Shown: positions 52,717-62,553, counted from the first letter of the stretch. The stretch is 64,000 nucleotides of DNA from Geitlerinema sp. PCC 9228 (GCF_001870905.1 NZ_LNDC01000095.1:1-64000); one strand, 5' to 3'. Notes: generated from the sequence alone by a model not told the origin. Numbers and translations: made by a program.

Positions 52717-55700
52717 ATGGCTACCTTTACCAACAGCCTCATTGCTTCTGAGGACAATGCATCTAATTCCGTATATGCAGCTAACTTCGATAGCGACAAG
52801 CCTTTAGAAGTTCTTGCTAGTTCTGGCAGCAACATTACTCTATACAATTTTAACGAAACCAATTCTAGCTGGCCGCAAGACCAACAAATTATCATTGCCA
52901 GCGATGCCAACGGTGCCAACTCCGTATTTGCTGCCGATTTAGATAGCGATAGCAATAACGATGTCCTAGTCGGATATGGCAACAAAATTGTCTGGTACGA
53001 AAACCAGCAAGACCTAGACAATCCAGACACCCCTTTTTCCGAAGAGCAAGTTATTCTTGATGGTTCTGAAACCGTTCGCTCGGTTCGTGCTGCCAACCTT
53101 GACGACGACGAGCGACTGGAAGTCATTGCAGCTCGTGGGGATACCATCTCCTGGTTTAACTTCAACGAAGGCAACCAGAGTTGGGAAGAAAACACGCTAA
53201 CTGCCAACGCTCCCGAAGCCACCTCCGTATTTACTGCCAACCTCAGTGGTGGTTCTCGACCCGACATTGCTGCTGCCTCTGCTGGCGACACCACCATTCG
53301 CTGGTTTGAAAACAACGACGACGGCACCATTTCCACCACGGCAAATACAGTTTCTTCAACTTCCCAAAACGTTCAATCCATCTTTGCTGCTAACTTTGAT
53401 GGCGATAGCGAAGTAGAAATTGCTGCCGCCGAGCAAAACCAAATTGCCATATACGATCTAGATGGCAACACCATCCAAGAGTTTGGTATTAACGCTCCTA
53501 ACAAAGGAACAGCGGTTTTTGCCGCCGACGTAAACAGCGACAACAATCTGGATCTATTCTCGGCAGAATTTGGGGAAATCACCTTTTACGAAAATGAAGG
53601 TGGCGGCACCTTTGCCGACAAGCAGAGTGTCAGTACGGGGGTTTCCGCAGCGCAATCTCTATTCGCTGGCGATATAGATGGGGATGGTCAGGTGGATGCC
53701 GTTTCCGCATCCCTCGATTTATCTAACTTTCCATCAACGACCGGTGGCAATATCTTTTGGCATCGGAATACAAGCGGCGGCACCATTGTTAATTTAGAAA
53801 CTCAAAATTCCCCTTCAGAAAGTGGCGATACCGCTACATTTACATTTTCCCGTAAGGATGCCAGCGGCAGTCCCATAACATCTGAGACTTTATCGATTAA
53901 CTTTACGGTTTCGGGTAGTGCCACCTTTGGTGGGGATGAAGCAGACTATACGGTATCCCCTGACAGCGTAAATATAAATCAAGAGACCAATGAAGCTACG
54001 GTCGTCATTCCGGATGGTCAAGAAAGCGTTGATGTCACCGTTGAGCCAGAAGACGATGAAGAAGCAGAAGGCAATGAGAATGTTGTCTTCAGTCTAAGTC
54101 CCGGAAGCGGATATGCCATTGGCACCACAGGTCCCATCGTTTCGACAATTCGCGATAACGATATTGCCTACGAAGTTTCCGCGACTGGCAATATCGACGA
54201 AGGGAACAGCGAAAATACGACCAGCGAAATATTTACAATCGCGCGTACTGGTCGCACGAGTGAGGAAAGTACGGTTGATTTTAATTTTGATGGGTCGGCA
54301 AAATTAGATACAGATTTTCAAGTAGATAGTGTCAACGGCAGCGGCGTTTCTCTTGATGGGCAAAGCATTACCTTTGCCCCTGATGCGACAGAAGCAAGGT
54401 TAAACCTGGAAATTTTAGGGGATTTCGACGAAGAAGGGAATGAAGATATTCAAATCACCCTCAGCAATCCTACATCGACGACAGATACCATTCAATTCGT
54501 TCCCTTTACCGACGAAACAAAAACAGCCACGGCAACCATTCAAGGGGATGATGCTCCTGCTCTGCTATTGGAAAACAGCACGGTAAATGCCGCAGATGGG
54601 GATGGGAGTTTCGAGCTGTTGCTAGAAAGCGAACCGGAATCGGATGTTAGCGTCAGCGTTAGCGCTCCCAGCGGTAGTTCCGCCAGTCCCAGCAGCTTGA
54701 CATTTACTCCTTCAGGAGGCAGCAATCCCTGGAACGAAGCCGAAACGGTTGACATTAGCTTTTCTCCAGATGACCCAGATGCTGTGGAAAATGGTCCCCG
54801 TACCTTTGAATTTACCGCCAGTTCCAGCAGCGATGACAGTAGGTACGATGGGTTAAACAGCGAACCGATTGAGATTGAAGTACCCGATTCTCCAGGTCCA
54901 GGGATTACCATTACCGAATCTGACGACAATACGGCAGTTACCGAAGGTGGCGCTACGGATTCCTACGAAATCGTTCTAGAGGCTCAACCTGCTACCAGCG
55001 TCAGTATTAACATTGATACGGATGAAGAGGTCAGCGTCTCTCCGGGCAACCTTACTTTTACCTCTGGCAATTGGGATGCTCCGAGAACGGTTACTGTGAG
55101 AGGCGTGAGCGACGGTAGCGGACCAGGAGAGGAAGATCCGGAGCATACCGGTACCATTACCCACACGGTCAATGCCGGTACTGGTTCTGCTGCGTACAAT
55201 GATGTGGATGTTCCTGATGTGAGCGTCACTGTCACCGATAATCCTCAAACCAGCACCGGTGATGGTGGTGGCGGCGGCGGATCGCCTTCTTTTTCCCCTG
55301 GCAGCGGTCCGATTGTCACGTTTGTAGGAATTGAAGGAGCCAGCAGTGGTCCCGATACGCTGGTTGGTTCGGCAGAGAATGATTCGGTAGAGGCTCAAGA
55401 AGGCAACGACCAAATTTCCGGTTTGGCGGGAGACGATCGCTTATTTGGTGGTGCGGATAACGACGAAATTCAAGGGGGTGACGGCAACGACGAACTGGAA
55501 GGCGGTTTTGGTAACGATACCCTACAAGGCGAAGCTGGCGATGATGACCTCTCTGGCAACGAAGGCGACGACCTGTTGATGGGTGGTGCCGGTGACGATG
55601 TAGGTGATGGCGGTGAAGGCAACGATATTGTTATTGGCAACGACGGCAACGACCAATTAGAAAGCTTTGGCGGCAACGATGTGCTGTTTGGCAATCAAGG

Positions 55701-56628
55701 CAGCGATGAGTTGGATGGTGGTGAAGGTGACGACAGTGCCTTTGGTGGTCGGGATAGCGATCGCATTCGCGGCGGCAACGGCAACGATTTGCTCTTTGGC
55801 GACATCGGCAACGATAGCCTGTTTGGCGAAGGGGGAAACGATACCCTGGTTGGCAGTAATGGCAACTTAGCCACCACGGGAGAAACCCAAGAAAACGATT
55901 TCTTTGATGGTGGTGTGGGAAATGATTTCCTCATCGGCGATGGTGGTAACGATACTGCCGAAGGTGGCGATGGCAACGATGTGATTTTCGGCAATACTGG
56001 CGAAGATGAACTGCAAGGGGGAGATAACGACGATAGTATCTTTGGTGGTGCCGATCGCGATCGCGTTGTTGGAGATGCTGGCGACGACCTGCTACGGGGC
56101 GATCGCGGTGACGATAGTTTGGATGCCGGTGCTGGCGACGATACCTTAATTGGTGGCAATGGTGCCCCTGTTCCCATCAACGAAAGCGATGACGATCGCT
56201 TGGATGCCGGGGTGGGGAACGACCTGCTGTTCGGCAACGACGGCAACGATACCCTCAACGGCGATAACAACAACGACACCCTCCTCGGCGGTCAAAACGA
56301 GGACCAACTTTTTGGAGGTAATGGTGACGACCTTCTAGAGGGTCAGTTGGGCAACGATACCCTCTCTGGTGGTGCTGGCAGCGATCGCTTTGTCTTGGCT
56401 ACCGGTCAAGGCAGCGACACCATTACCGATTTTGAAAGCAATAGCGATCGCTTGGTCTTAGCTGGGGATTTGGCGTTTGAAGATTTAAACATCACCCAAA
56501 GCGGCAACAACACTGTTATTGCGGTACGCGAAACCGAGGAAGTGCTTGCCACCCTTTCTGACGTTTCCCTCAGCGAAGTTACCCTAGCCGATTTTGTTTC
56601 CGACGATGCTAACAGTGCCCTGGAATAG
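52717..56628 (+). CDS. Large FG-GAP/VCBS-like, Calx-beta and RTX calcium-binding protein
   Basis: This 1303-residue acidic protein is probably exported by a type I system. Residues 1-370 form FG-GAP/VCBS-like repeats ([35 protein letters not shown]), expected as a beta-propeller. Residues about 375-830 hold Calx-beta-like modules ([29 protein letters not shown]). A Gly-rich hinge near 850 (GDGGGGGGS) leads to RTX nonapeptides (about 890-1220) and a C-terminal cap ([17 protein letters not shown]). No N-terminal signal peptide is present. AGGAAAAG precedes the ATG. It may mediate adhesion or act in the sheath. The exporter is 17-20 kb away. Confidence 0.9.
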   Translation: MATFTNSLIASEDNASNSVYAANFDSDKPLEVLASSGSNITLYNFNETNSSWPQDQQIIIASDANGANSVFAADLDSDSNNDVLVGYGNKIVWYENQQDLDNPDTPFSEEQVILDGSETVRSVRAANLDDDERLEVIAARGDTISWFNFNEGNQSWEENTLTANAPEATSVFTANLSGGSRPDIAAASAGDTTIRWFENNDDGTISTTANTVSSTSQNVQSIFAANFDGDSEVEIAAAEQNQIAIYDLDGNTIQEFGINAPNKGTAVFAADVNSDNNLDLFSAEFGEITFYENEGGGTFADKQSVSTGVSAAQSLFAGDIDGDGQVDAVSASLDLSNFPSTTGGNIFWHRNTSGGTIVNLETQNSPSESGDTATFTFSRKDASGSPITSETLSINFTVSGSATFGGDEADYTVSPDSVNINQETNEATVVIPDGQESVDVTVEPEDDEEAEGNENVVFSLSPGSGYAIGTTGPIVSTIRDNDIAYEVSATGNIDEGNSENTTSEIFTIARTGRTSEESTVDFNFDGSAKLDTDFQVDSVNGSGVSLDGQSITFAPDATEARLNLEILGDFDEEGNEDIQITLSNPTSTTDTIQFVPFTDETKTATATIQGDDAPALLLENSTVNAADGDGSFELLLESEPESDVSVSVSAPSGSSASPSSLTFTPSGGSNPWNEAETVDISFSPDDPDAVENGPRTFEFTASSSSDDSRYDGLNSEPIEIEVPDSPGPGITITESDDNTAVTEGGATDSYEIVLEAQPATSVSINIDTDEEVSVSPGNLTFTSGNWDAPRTVTVRGVSDGSGPGEEDPEHTGTITHTVNAGTGSAAYNDVDVPDVSVTVTDNPQTSTGDGGGGGGSPSFSPGSGPIVTFVGIEGASSGPDTLVGSAENDSVEAQEGNDQISGLAGDDRLFGGADNDEIQGGDGNDELEGGFGNDTLQGEAGDDDLSGNEGDDLLMGGAGDDVGDGGEGNDIVIGNDGNDQLESFGGNDVLFGNQGSDELDGGEGDDSAFGGRDSDRIRGGNGNDLLFGDIGNDSLFGEGGNDTLVGSNGNLATTGETQENDFFDGGVGNDFLIGDGGNDTAEGGDGNDVIFGNTGEDELQGGDNDDSIFGGADRDRVVGDAGDDLLRGDRGDDSLDAGAGDDTLIGGNGAPVPINESDDDRLDAGVGNDLLFGNDGNDTLNGDNNNDTLLGGQNEDQLFGGNGDDLLEGQLGNDTLSGGAGSDRFVLATGQGSDTITDFESNSDRLVLAGDLAFEDLNITQSGNNTVIAVRETEEVLATLSDVSLSEVTLADFVSDDANSALE

Positions 56629-56674
56629 CCCAGTTCTCCTAATTCCCTGAAAAAGAGAATTCAATATTATTTTG

Positions 56675-56701
56675 TAGGGGCGTTTGTGGAAAGCGCCCCT
56701 A
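56675..56701. terminator. TAGGGGCG/CGCCCCTA hairpin between convergent genes
   Basis: TAGGGGCG (56675-56682) pairs with CGCCCCTA (56694-56701) around an 11-base loop, in the 114-base gap after the RTX stop. It resembles dispersed GTAGGGGC palindromes and may serve as a 3' structure for both transcripts. Confidence 0.5.
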
Positions 56702-56742
56702 TGGGGATGTTGGGAAATTGCCAGCCATGACTACCCATGACT

Positions 56743-57510
56743 TTAGATCGGCACGCTGAGTGGCTGACCGTTATCCCGAGGGGAAATTTGCAACAAAAAA
56801 GGAACTGCTTTGCGGACCCACGCTTGCACGGAGGGAAATTGAGCGGCACTCTTGCCAAAACAAATATCCAGCATATCGGTATGGATAATCCCGGGATTTA
56901 GGGGAACTGCTGCCATGCCGGAAGGGAGTTCCTGAGCTAAAGCCCGCGTCATGCCTTCAATTGCCCATTTGGTGGCGCAGTAAGGAGCGACCCCTGGGGA
57001 AGCCGAACGCCCCCAGCCCGAACTAAAATTGACGATAATGCCGCTTTGACGTGCTGCCATCGCCGGCAAAAAATGACGGATCGTGTTGATGGTGCCTTTG
57101 ATATTGACATCGATAACCCGATCGATTTCTGCGGTAGGTACCTGCCAGAGGGGATTGGGACGCTCGATCGAACCAGCATTGTTCACTAGCAAGTCAGGAG
57201 CGGCGAGGGAAGCTTCGCCGGTATTTGCTAATTTTCGTAACATGTTGTGCCAGGCTTGCACCTGGGTTTCGTCGGTGACATCCACAGCCGCAAACGAGTG
57301 GCGATGGTCCGTTCGCGTAGCGTCTTTGTCAGAGAAAGGACCGGTGCGGTAGGCACCATCGCCAAATTGTTCCTGCAACTGCTCGATGGCTTCAAAATTG
57401 CGAGCGCAGCCGGCTACCTGATGTCCGGCCGCTATAAATTCCTCTGCCATAGCACGACCGAGGCCGCGGCTTACACCGGTAATGACAATGTATCGGCTTT
57501 GCTTGCTCAT
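56743..57510 (-). CDS. Classical short-chain dehydrogenase/reductase
   Basis: This 255-residue SDR has the NAD(P) motif TGVSRGLG at residues 11-18, LLVNNAG near 108, and the catalytic SSGWGR... YCATK triad (Ser, Tyr, Lys). The basic R37 after strand 2 (GCARN) suggests NADP(H). Residues 51-70 look like an insertion within a normally continuous GDG...HSFAAVDVTD segment, encoded by the palindromic element at 57300-57363; the frame stays open. The substrate is unknown. The gene converges with the RTX gene. Confidence 0.88.
   Translation of the reverse strand: MSKQSRYIVITGVSRGLGRAMAEEFIAAGHQVAGCARNFEAIEQLQEQFGDGAYRTGPFSDKDATRTDHRHSFAAVDVTDETQVQAWHNMLRKLANTGEASLAAPDLLVNNAGSIERPNPLWQVPTAEIDRVIDVNIKGTINTIRHFLPAMAARQSGIIVNFSSGWGRSASPGVAPYCATKWAIEGMTRALAQELPSGMAAVPLNPGIIHTDMLDICFGKSAAQFPSVQAWVRKAVPFLLQISPRDNGQPLSVPI
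57300..57363. repeat. In-frame palindromic insertion inside the SDR gene
   Basis: The ends are a 9-bp inverted repeat, GGCGATGGT (57300-57308) and ACCATCGCC (57355-57363). A nested pair GGTCC/GGACC (57306-57310, 57338-57342) encloses GTTCGCGTAGCGTCTTTG. The core resembles the CGTAGCG-type small dispersed repeats of cyanobacteria. It adds about 18 residues to the SDR protein without shifting the frame. Confidence 0.7.
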
Positions 57511-57537
57511 AAATAAAATCCCAATCCCCTTGTTGGT

Positions 57538-58152
57538 TTAAATGTCGTACATGCGAGATTCTGCGGCTTCGGGATGCTCTTCGCAGTATTCTTCAAAAGC
57601 CGTTTTGTCAAGGCTTTCTGCCCGTTGGTGGGCGGCTTCCGCTTGCAGTTCTTCCACTACATCCCAAGCGGCTGCACAGTCAGAGGAAGTTACGCCTTTC
57701 TCGTTGCAAATCTGACGGGCATTCGCGATCGCTTCCTGGATTTGTTCTTCAAGCACCGCTTCTTTGGGATTTTCTACAAAGTCGCTTTGGTGAAGAATAT
57801 CGGTAACGGAAACAATGCCCAACAAACGGTGTTGAATGACGGGAGCAGCGTGAATTCCCGAGTTGGCAAACAATCTAGCCACGTATTCAACGCCCAAATC
57901 GGGATTGACCACAATACAGGGTTTGGTCATAATTTCGTACACGCGGACTTTTTTGGGGTCCTTCCCGTAGGCGGCTACTTTATAGATGATATCCGTTTCC
58001 GTCACAATGCCATAGGCGTCCTCGTCGTGGCGGCGTTCTACCACCAACGAACGAATGGCATTTTCTTGCATGAGCTTCACGGCTTCTGCCACCGTACTGC
58101 TCCCGCGAACTGTGATGACATCTTCGGTCATGATTTGCGATGCTTTCATCAT
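57538..58152 (-). CDS. CBS-CP12 fusion protein, Calvin-cycle regulator
   Basis: This 204-residue protein has two CBS motifs (about 7-60 and 73-127), expected to bind adenine nucleotides, followed by a CP12 domain (132-204) that targets phosphoribulokinase. CP12 marks include QICNEKGVTSSDCAAAW with C149 and C159, and AAWDVVEELQAEAAHQRA, the PRK-binding stretch. In the C-terminal pair C190 is present, but the second position reads S199 (PEAAESRMYD), where canonical CP12 has Cys. So the GAPDH-linked disulfide cannot form. The ATG has GAGG at suitable spacing. CBS-CP12 fusions are known in cyanobacteria and respond to AMP. Confidence 0.93.
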   Translation of the reverse strand: MMKASQIMTEDVITVRGSSTVAEAVKLMQENAIRSLVVERRHDEDAYGIVTETDIIYKVAAYGKDPKKVRVYEIMTKPCIVVNPDLGVEYVARLFANSGIHAAPVIQHRLLGIVSVTDILHQSDFVENPKEAVLEEQIQEAIANARQICNEKGVTSSDCAAAWDVVEELQAEAAHQRAESLDKTAFEEYCEEHPEAAESRMYDI

Positions 58153-58274
58153 TCTATTACCTCGCTAATACATACTTCCGGATAGCTGTCAGCCAACAAA
58201 CGAAACTGACTGCCTTCCAAACCATACCGTACCTGTTCGAGGATTCAGCTTTTTATTTGGCTGGCAACATTCGT

Positions 58275-58757
58275 TCATAGCTTGTAGCCAATTTTACGGA
58301 GAAACTCTTTTCTGGCTTTGACGTCTTCTTCCCCTTCCACTCCTTTGGGGGAAAAGCCATCAACCACCCCGACAATCCCCCTGCCTTGTTCGGTTTCGGC
58401 AATAACAAGTTGTACGGGATTGGCAGTGGCACAGTAAATCGTACAAACTTCGGGACATTGTTTGATGGCGTTGAGAACGTTAATGGGAAACGCTTCTTTG
58501 AGCAGCAGTACGAAACTGTGACCGGCTGCGATCGTTTGGGCGTTTTGAATGGCGGTTTCTTGCAGGGTTTCGTCGTTGCCTGCAGTGCGAATCAAACCGG
58601 GTCCGGAAGCTTCGCAAAAGGCCAGACCAAATTTGGCTTGGGTCGAAGTCCCCACAATGGCTTCGTAGAGGTCTTCAACGGTTTTGATAAAATGACTTTG
58701 CCCGATGATAATATTACTTCCTTCTGGAATTTCCATCGTGGCGACCTTAAGTTCCAT
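58275..58757 (-). CDS. Adenosine-specific kinase family protein (PF04008)
   Basis: This 160-residue protein begins MELKVATMEIPEGSNIIIGQ and contains VGTSTQAKFGLAFCEASGPGLIR, ANPVQLVIAETEQGRGIVGVVDG, and a basic tail. This is the small PF04008 family, named after a Pyrobaculum protein reported to bind adenosine; kinase activity here is not proven. GGAGG at 58764-58768 fixes the ATG at 58757, against an upstream extension of 51 codons with no conservation. It lies beside CBS-CP12, which binds adenine nucleotides; a link is speculative. Confidence 0.87.
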   Translation of the reverse strand: MELKVATMEIPEGSNIIIGQSHFIKTVEDLYEAIVGTSTQAKFGLAFCEASGPGLIRTAGNDETLQETAIQNAQTIAAGHSFVLLLKEAFPINVLNAIKQCPEVCTIYCATANPVQLVIAETEQGRGIVGVVDGFSPKGVEGEEDVKARKEFLRKIGYKL

Positions 58758-58763
58758 GCTTAT

Positions 58764-58768
58764 CCTCC
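58764..58768 (-). promoter_or_regulatory. Ribosome-binding site fixing the adenosine-kinase start
   Basis: GGAGG on the minus strand lies 6 bases upstream of the ATG at 58757 and rules out the longer upstream frame. Confidence 0.75.
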
Positions 58769-58916
58769 CAATGTCCGCCTCTTTCGGAGTCCGAAATTTA
58801 TGGTATCGCGCTTGGCAGAAGCGATCGCAAAATTTTGTCTTTTTTTCCGAAAATGGTTCGCTACTGCGCGGGAATCCAACGTTCGAGACAATCGACCTTC
58901 CCCAAGCCAACGAATT

Positions 58917-60323
58917 CTAGGCTAACATCAAAAGTTCCGGTTTTAAAAGCATGACCGAACCAAAGAAAATCATAAACAAACCGCTAGCCAGTTTTAAAAG
59001 TCGTCCTTGGCGTTCGCTCATTCGAGCCGATTGAAAAGAATAAATGAAATTGCCCAAAATAGCCAGTAACGGTAGGATATATATTATACCATAAAATCCG
59101 GTCCATACCCCCCAACAAAGCCAACTATTTTCCTGACAGTAATTCAGCAGAGCCGCCATGTAAGCAGTTGGCAAAATCGCCGTACATCCCAACTCAATGG
59201 TATTGACAAATAAAGCCAGCAGAATGGTCCCCGCTAGAGCAGAAAGAAAGGCAAAAGAATGGACTTTACTTCCTTGCAATTTGCGAACAATGCTACTAGC
59301 TTTTTTGCTAAAAGTACGCTGGTTGGACTCGGAAATAGAAAGGGAAACCCCTTGCTTGAAGAAAAAGTAATCTTTAATATTGATAGCACCGGCAATGAGG
59401 AGAAAAACACCCAAAAATAGCAAAAAGAGCGATCCCCATCTTTCCCAAAAGACCGAACCAACAGCAACCATCAACATGATAAATGCAAAATAAACAATGG
59501 CAGATGTGGCGATAAAAGTCGTTCCTACAATAGCCATATCCCGCCGATTTTTGGTGTAGGTAAGCAAGGAGAGCAAGACGATAAGAACGGTAAACGCGCA
59601 AGGGTTGAAGCCATCAGCTAGGGCAATGGTAAAAACAAATAAAGGAAATGGCAATCCTTGAGCAGCTTCTTTAATGAGAGCGTCGGGGGTAAAAGCCACT
59701 CCTAAAAAAAGCGTTACAATTATGGTAGCGATCGCGCCGGCAAGCCAAGCTCGACGCCCAGACTCCTGGCGTACTTGAGAACCCAACAAAGGATAGCTGC
59801 ACAAATAGACAGCCGGTAGGAGCAAAATGGACCAGGGGAATGATTTTGCAGGTGGTTTGACTTCTCCCGTTACTGATAAAGAAATGGTAATTCCGACTTC
59901 TTTTTCAATGGCTTTGATAATTTGATTGCGATAGCCAACAAAACCAGAATAGGCTTGATTGTATTCTAAGGGACCTTCCCGTTCGCTATAGCCGATAAAA
60001 CTGCGATCGCCGACAACCGTTCTGGGAACGGCACCAGTCGAAATACCTCTTTGGCGGCGAAACTCTTGCCAGCGTTTTGGTTGGGAATGAACTTCAATAA
60101 AAAGAACATTTACTTCTGGATACTGTTGGTCAATAGACCTAAGGAGGGGCTTTTCTTTCGCACAATGGGGACAAGTATCGCTGTAAAAAAAGTGGACATC
60201 AACAGTTTCGTTGCTAGCGAAAACGGGAGACATATCAGCTACAGGAAGCAGCCAAAATGTAACCAAAGCCAAACCAGCAAGTAGGAATTTTTTATAGCCA
60301 GCAATAGCCTGCATGGGTATCAT
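58917..60323 (-). CDS. Thioredoxin-like plus DsbD/CcdA-like membrane protein
   Basis: This 468-residue envelope or thylakoid protein has an N-terminal hydrophobic signal/anchor (LLAGLALVTFWLLPVADM), then a thioredoxin or glutaredoxin-like domain with the redox motif CPHC at 51-54 (FFYSDTCPHCAKEKPLL). About seven membrane segments follow, containing paired membrane cysteines (GFNPCAFTVL and IELGCTAILP) characteristic of DsbD/CcdA reductant conduits. So it probably passes electrons across the membrane to thiol partners. The start was moved from a TTG at 60350 to the ATG at 60323. No partner gene is adjacent. Confidence 0.85.
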   Translation of the reverse strand: MIPMQAIAGYKKFLLAGLALVTFWLLPVADMSPVFASNETVDVHFFYSDTCPHCAKEKPLLRSIDQQYPEVNVLFIEVHSQPKRWQEFRRQRGISTGAVPRTVVGDRSFIGYSEREGPLEYNQAYSGFVGYRNQIIKAIEKEVGITISLSVTGEVKPPAKSFPWSILLLPAVYLCSYPLLGSQVRQESGRRAWLAGAIATIIVTLFLGVAFTPDALIKEAAQGLPFPLFVFTIALADGFNPCAFTVLIVLLSLLTYTKNRRDMAIVGTTFIATSAIVYFAFIMLMVAVGSVFWERWGSLFLLFLGVFLLIAGAINIKDYFFFKQGVSLSISESNQRTFSKKASSIVRKLQGSKVHSFAFLSALAGTILLALFVNTIELGCTAILPTAYMAALLNYCQENSWLCWGVWTGFYGIIYILPLLAILGNFIYSFQSARMSERQGRLLKLASGLFMIFFGSVMLLKPELLMLA

Positions 60324-60763
60324 CTGTTTTACAGCACTCCTAAAAAGCAATTCTCATACCAAATCCGAGATGGGGAAACCACAATTTTTCTGTAGGGGCA
60401 ACCCCGGTGTGGTTGCTCTTTTTTTGTAGAATAGAAGGGCATTCCCTCTACATTGTTGTGGGTTTCGGATCAAAGCCAGAATTCAAATAGCGATCGCCTC
60501 TCTGGCTGTAGAAAAAAAACGGCAAGATAGTCATCTCCAAAGAATTCCATCCCTACTATAGGAACGCCAGCGCCGCTGGTTTGCCAGTATTGGGAAGCCT
60601 CTCCAATCTATTGTAAGAATTCCTACTTAAGAATTCCCGGACAACGGTGATTTACATTTTGTTATCAATCCACCTTGGTGATGGCAAGCTACCCGTTTTC
60701 CTGGATTTATCGGCGTACCGAACCTTCGATAGACTACAATAACGATGCTGCAGCCATGCTGGT
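60324..60763. other. Intergenic region with a GCAACC/GGTTGC hairpin
   Basis: No gene is seen. A hairpin at 60398-60416 is followed by a T-run. An imperfect direct repeat of AAGAATTCC lies near 60616-60636. The region separates two divergent genes and should contain both promoters. Confidence 0.4.
60398..60426 (+). terminator. Terminator-like hairpin with T-tract
   Basis: GCAACC (60398-60403) and GGTTGC (60411-60416) are followed by TCTTTTTTT. The GTAGGGGCAACC start resembles the dispersed palindromes at 14602 and 56674. No plus-strand gene ends nearby, so it may be a relict repeat or end an unseen transcript. Confidence 0.45.
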
Positions 60764-61144
60764 GTGAGGTCCTTCGTGACACTATCCGAACTTGTTTTGC
60801 TCCTGGTGACCGTCTCCATTGGTACAGCCGGGCAATTTTTGCTGAAGCTCGGTGCTTTAAAACTTGCAGGTGTGGAAGCTTCCAGCTTCCTGGGCAAAAT
60901 TATTGGTATTGCCACCATTCCCGAAATTATCACCGGCTTAATGTGCTACGGTTTGGGTGCTGTGGGATATATTCTGCTACTTTCCCGCATTAAGCTCAGT
61001 ATTGTCGGTCCTTCCATTGCCCTGGGATACGTCTTATCCGTGGTTGTTGGCCATTTTGCCTTCCGCGAGCAAATTCCTTTTAGCCGTCTGGTGGGGGTAG
61101 GCTTGATTGTCTGTGGTGTCATTTTGGTGGTTTGGGAACGATAA
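60764..61144 (+). CDS. DMT-superfamily (EamA/SMR-like) membrane transporter
   Basis: This 126-residue protein has four membrane segments: about 8-27 (ELVLLLVTVSIGTAGQFLL), 45-70, 75-95 and 105-124. GQFLLKLGALKL after the first span and RLVGVGLIVCGVILV near the end are typical of the half-size DMT transporters related to EmrE. The length suggests a dimer. A drug or metabolite substrate cannot be named. The GTG at 60764 was chosen; another GTG at 60776 is possible. Confidence 0.8.
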   Translation: MRSFVTLSELVLLLVTVSIGTAGQFLLKLGALKLAGVEASSFLGKIIGIATIPEIITGLMCYGLGAVGYILLLSRIKLSIVGPSIALGYVLSVVVGHFAFREQIPFSRLVGVGLIVCGVILVVWER

Positions 61145-61404
61145 GAGCTCAAAGAGAAAAATAAAAATTGGCCGCAAGTAGCAAACTGGTAGAAAATATT
61201 GCCGAAACATGATGCGATCGGTTAAAAAAACTTAAGTCTGCTCGGAGGAACGATTTTTTTCCGCTAGGATAGGGGCAAATATTGCTTTTTGGTTTCCCCT
61301 CAGAATGGTTTCCCCCGGTAGCGGTTTTGCGACCCTGGCGAGATAACCGTTTGAGCATTACCAACAAGCAACACGGTTTCCCTTTTGTGCAATCAAAAAT
61401 TCCC

Positions 61405-62310
61405 ATGACACCTCAACCGATACAGAAAGACAAATTTCGCGCACCTTTTTCCCAAGATGATTTTGCTGCTGCCTTGGAAGAACAAAACTTTGCTTTTCAG
61501 AAAGGGCAAGCGATTGAAGGTACAGTCTTCCAACATTTAGCAGAAGGAGCTTATGTGGATATCGGCGGCAAAGCACCAGCCTTCATCCCGTTGCGGGAAG
61601 CTTCTTTAGCCCCTGTCGAGGATTTAAGCGAAGTTTTGCCCTTGCAGGAGAAACGAGAATTTCTCATCATTCGCGAGGAAAACCACGAAGGTCAAGTGAC
61701 GCTCTCCGTTCGACAGTTGGAAATCCAACAAGCCTGGGAAGAACTGCAGCAAATGTATGAGGAAGGCAAGTCGTTGGATGTAGAGGTCACGGGAGTCAAC
61801 AAAGGTGGCGTCACTGTTTCCTGCCTGTGTTTGCGAGGATTTATTCCGCGATCGCATTTGCTGGATCGGAGCGATTTAGATGCCTTAGTGGGAACCAGGC
61901 TTACGGTTAACTTCCTGGAACTCGACCCCGAAAACCGCAAGCTGGTGCTTTCCCAGAAAAAAGCAGTACAAGACACGCAGTTTAGCCAACTGGAAGTGGG
62001 TCAGCTGGTACAAGGGAAGGTATCTGGCATTAAACCTTTCGGTGTCTTTGTGGATCTCGACGGGATTACTGGTTTGCTGCATATCAAACAGGTTAGCCAA
62101 AATTTCGTCGATTCAATTGCGGATGTTTTTACGGTTGACCAACCCATCGCAGCTATGGTTATTCACCTAGATGCGACGAAAAACCGCATTTCCCTGTCTA
62201 CCAAGTTGTTGGAAAATTATCCGGGTGAAATTTTAGAGAATATGGCAGAAGTCATGGCTTCGGCGGAAGCACGAGCGGAACGGGCTCGCAAAAAACACGA
62301 TTTTGCGTAA
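61405..62310 (+). CDS. S1 RNA-binding protein, ribosomal protein S1 homologue (Rps1B-like)
   Basis: This 301-residue protein has three S1 domains: about 33-100 (GQAIEGTVFQHLAEGAYVDIGG), 117-180 (LDVEVTGVNKGGVTVSCLCLRGFIP), and 200-272 (LVQGKVSGIKPFGVFVDLDG). Cyanobacteria usually have a longer Rps1A and a shorter S1 homologue, and this fits the second. It binds mRNA during translation or acts as a nucleic-acid-binding factor. The ATG at 61405 was chosen; the 41-codon upstream extension has no conservation. The gene appears to be alone. Confidence 0.88.
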   Translation: MTPQPIQKDKFRAPFSQDDFAAALEEQNFAFQKGQAIEGTVFQHLAEGAYVDIGGKAPAFIPLREASLAPVEDLSEVLPLQEKREFLIIREENHEGQVTLSVRQLEIQQAWEELQQMYEEGKSLDVEVTGVNKGGVTVSCLCLRGFIPRSHLLDRSDLDALVGTRLTVNFLELDPENRKLVLSQKKAVQDTQFSQLEVGQLVQGKVSGIKPFGVFVDLDGITGLLHIKQVSQNFVDSIADVFTVDQPIAAMVIHLDATKNRISLSTKLLENYPGEILENMAEVMASAEARAERARKKHDFA

Positions 62311-62553
62311 GAAGCACGTTTCGAGCAATTGTAGCAAGATTTTGTAGGTAGCGATCGCGTTGCTCGTGGATGGGACAGGAGAACATGGGTTACAGGCGTC
62401 CTTCGTGGTAGCATTTGATGCTGCTGCAGGTAGCTGGTACCATTGTTTTTATGGTTTTTCTCTGGATATAGCCACCAGCGCGATCGCTATTGATTTGTCT
62501 GCTGCCTTTTCTGACAGCTCCTCGCTACGAGTGCCTCCGGGCAGGTAGGCAAC
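62311..62553. other. Spacer between the convergent S1 and acsF genes
   Basis: No gene is seen. A 62-codon frame at 62360-62548 is unlike known families. The acsF terminator follows at 62554. Confidence 0.4.

Noticed and set aside
55695-56279. 194-codon minus-strand Ser/Pro/Leu-rich frame
   Set aside because: It is antisense to RTX repeats, where biased codons leave long open frames on the opposite strand.
60745-60993. 82-codon plus-strand frame ahead of the DMT gene
   Set aside because: It overlaps the transporter in a different frame; only the other frame gives four membrane segments.
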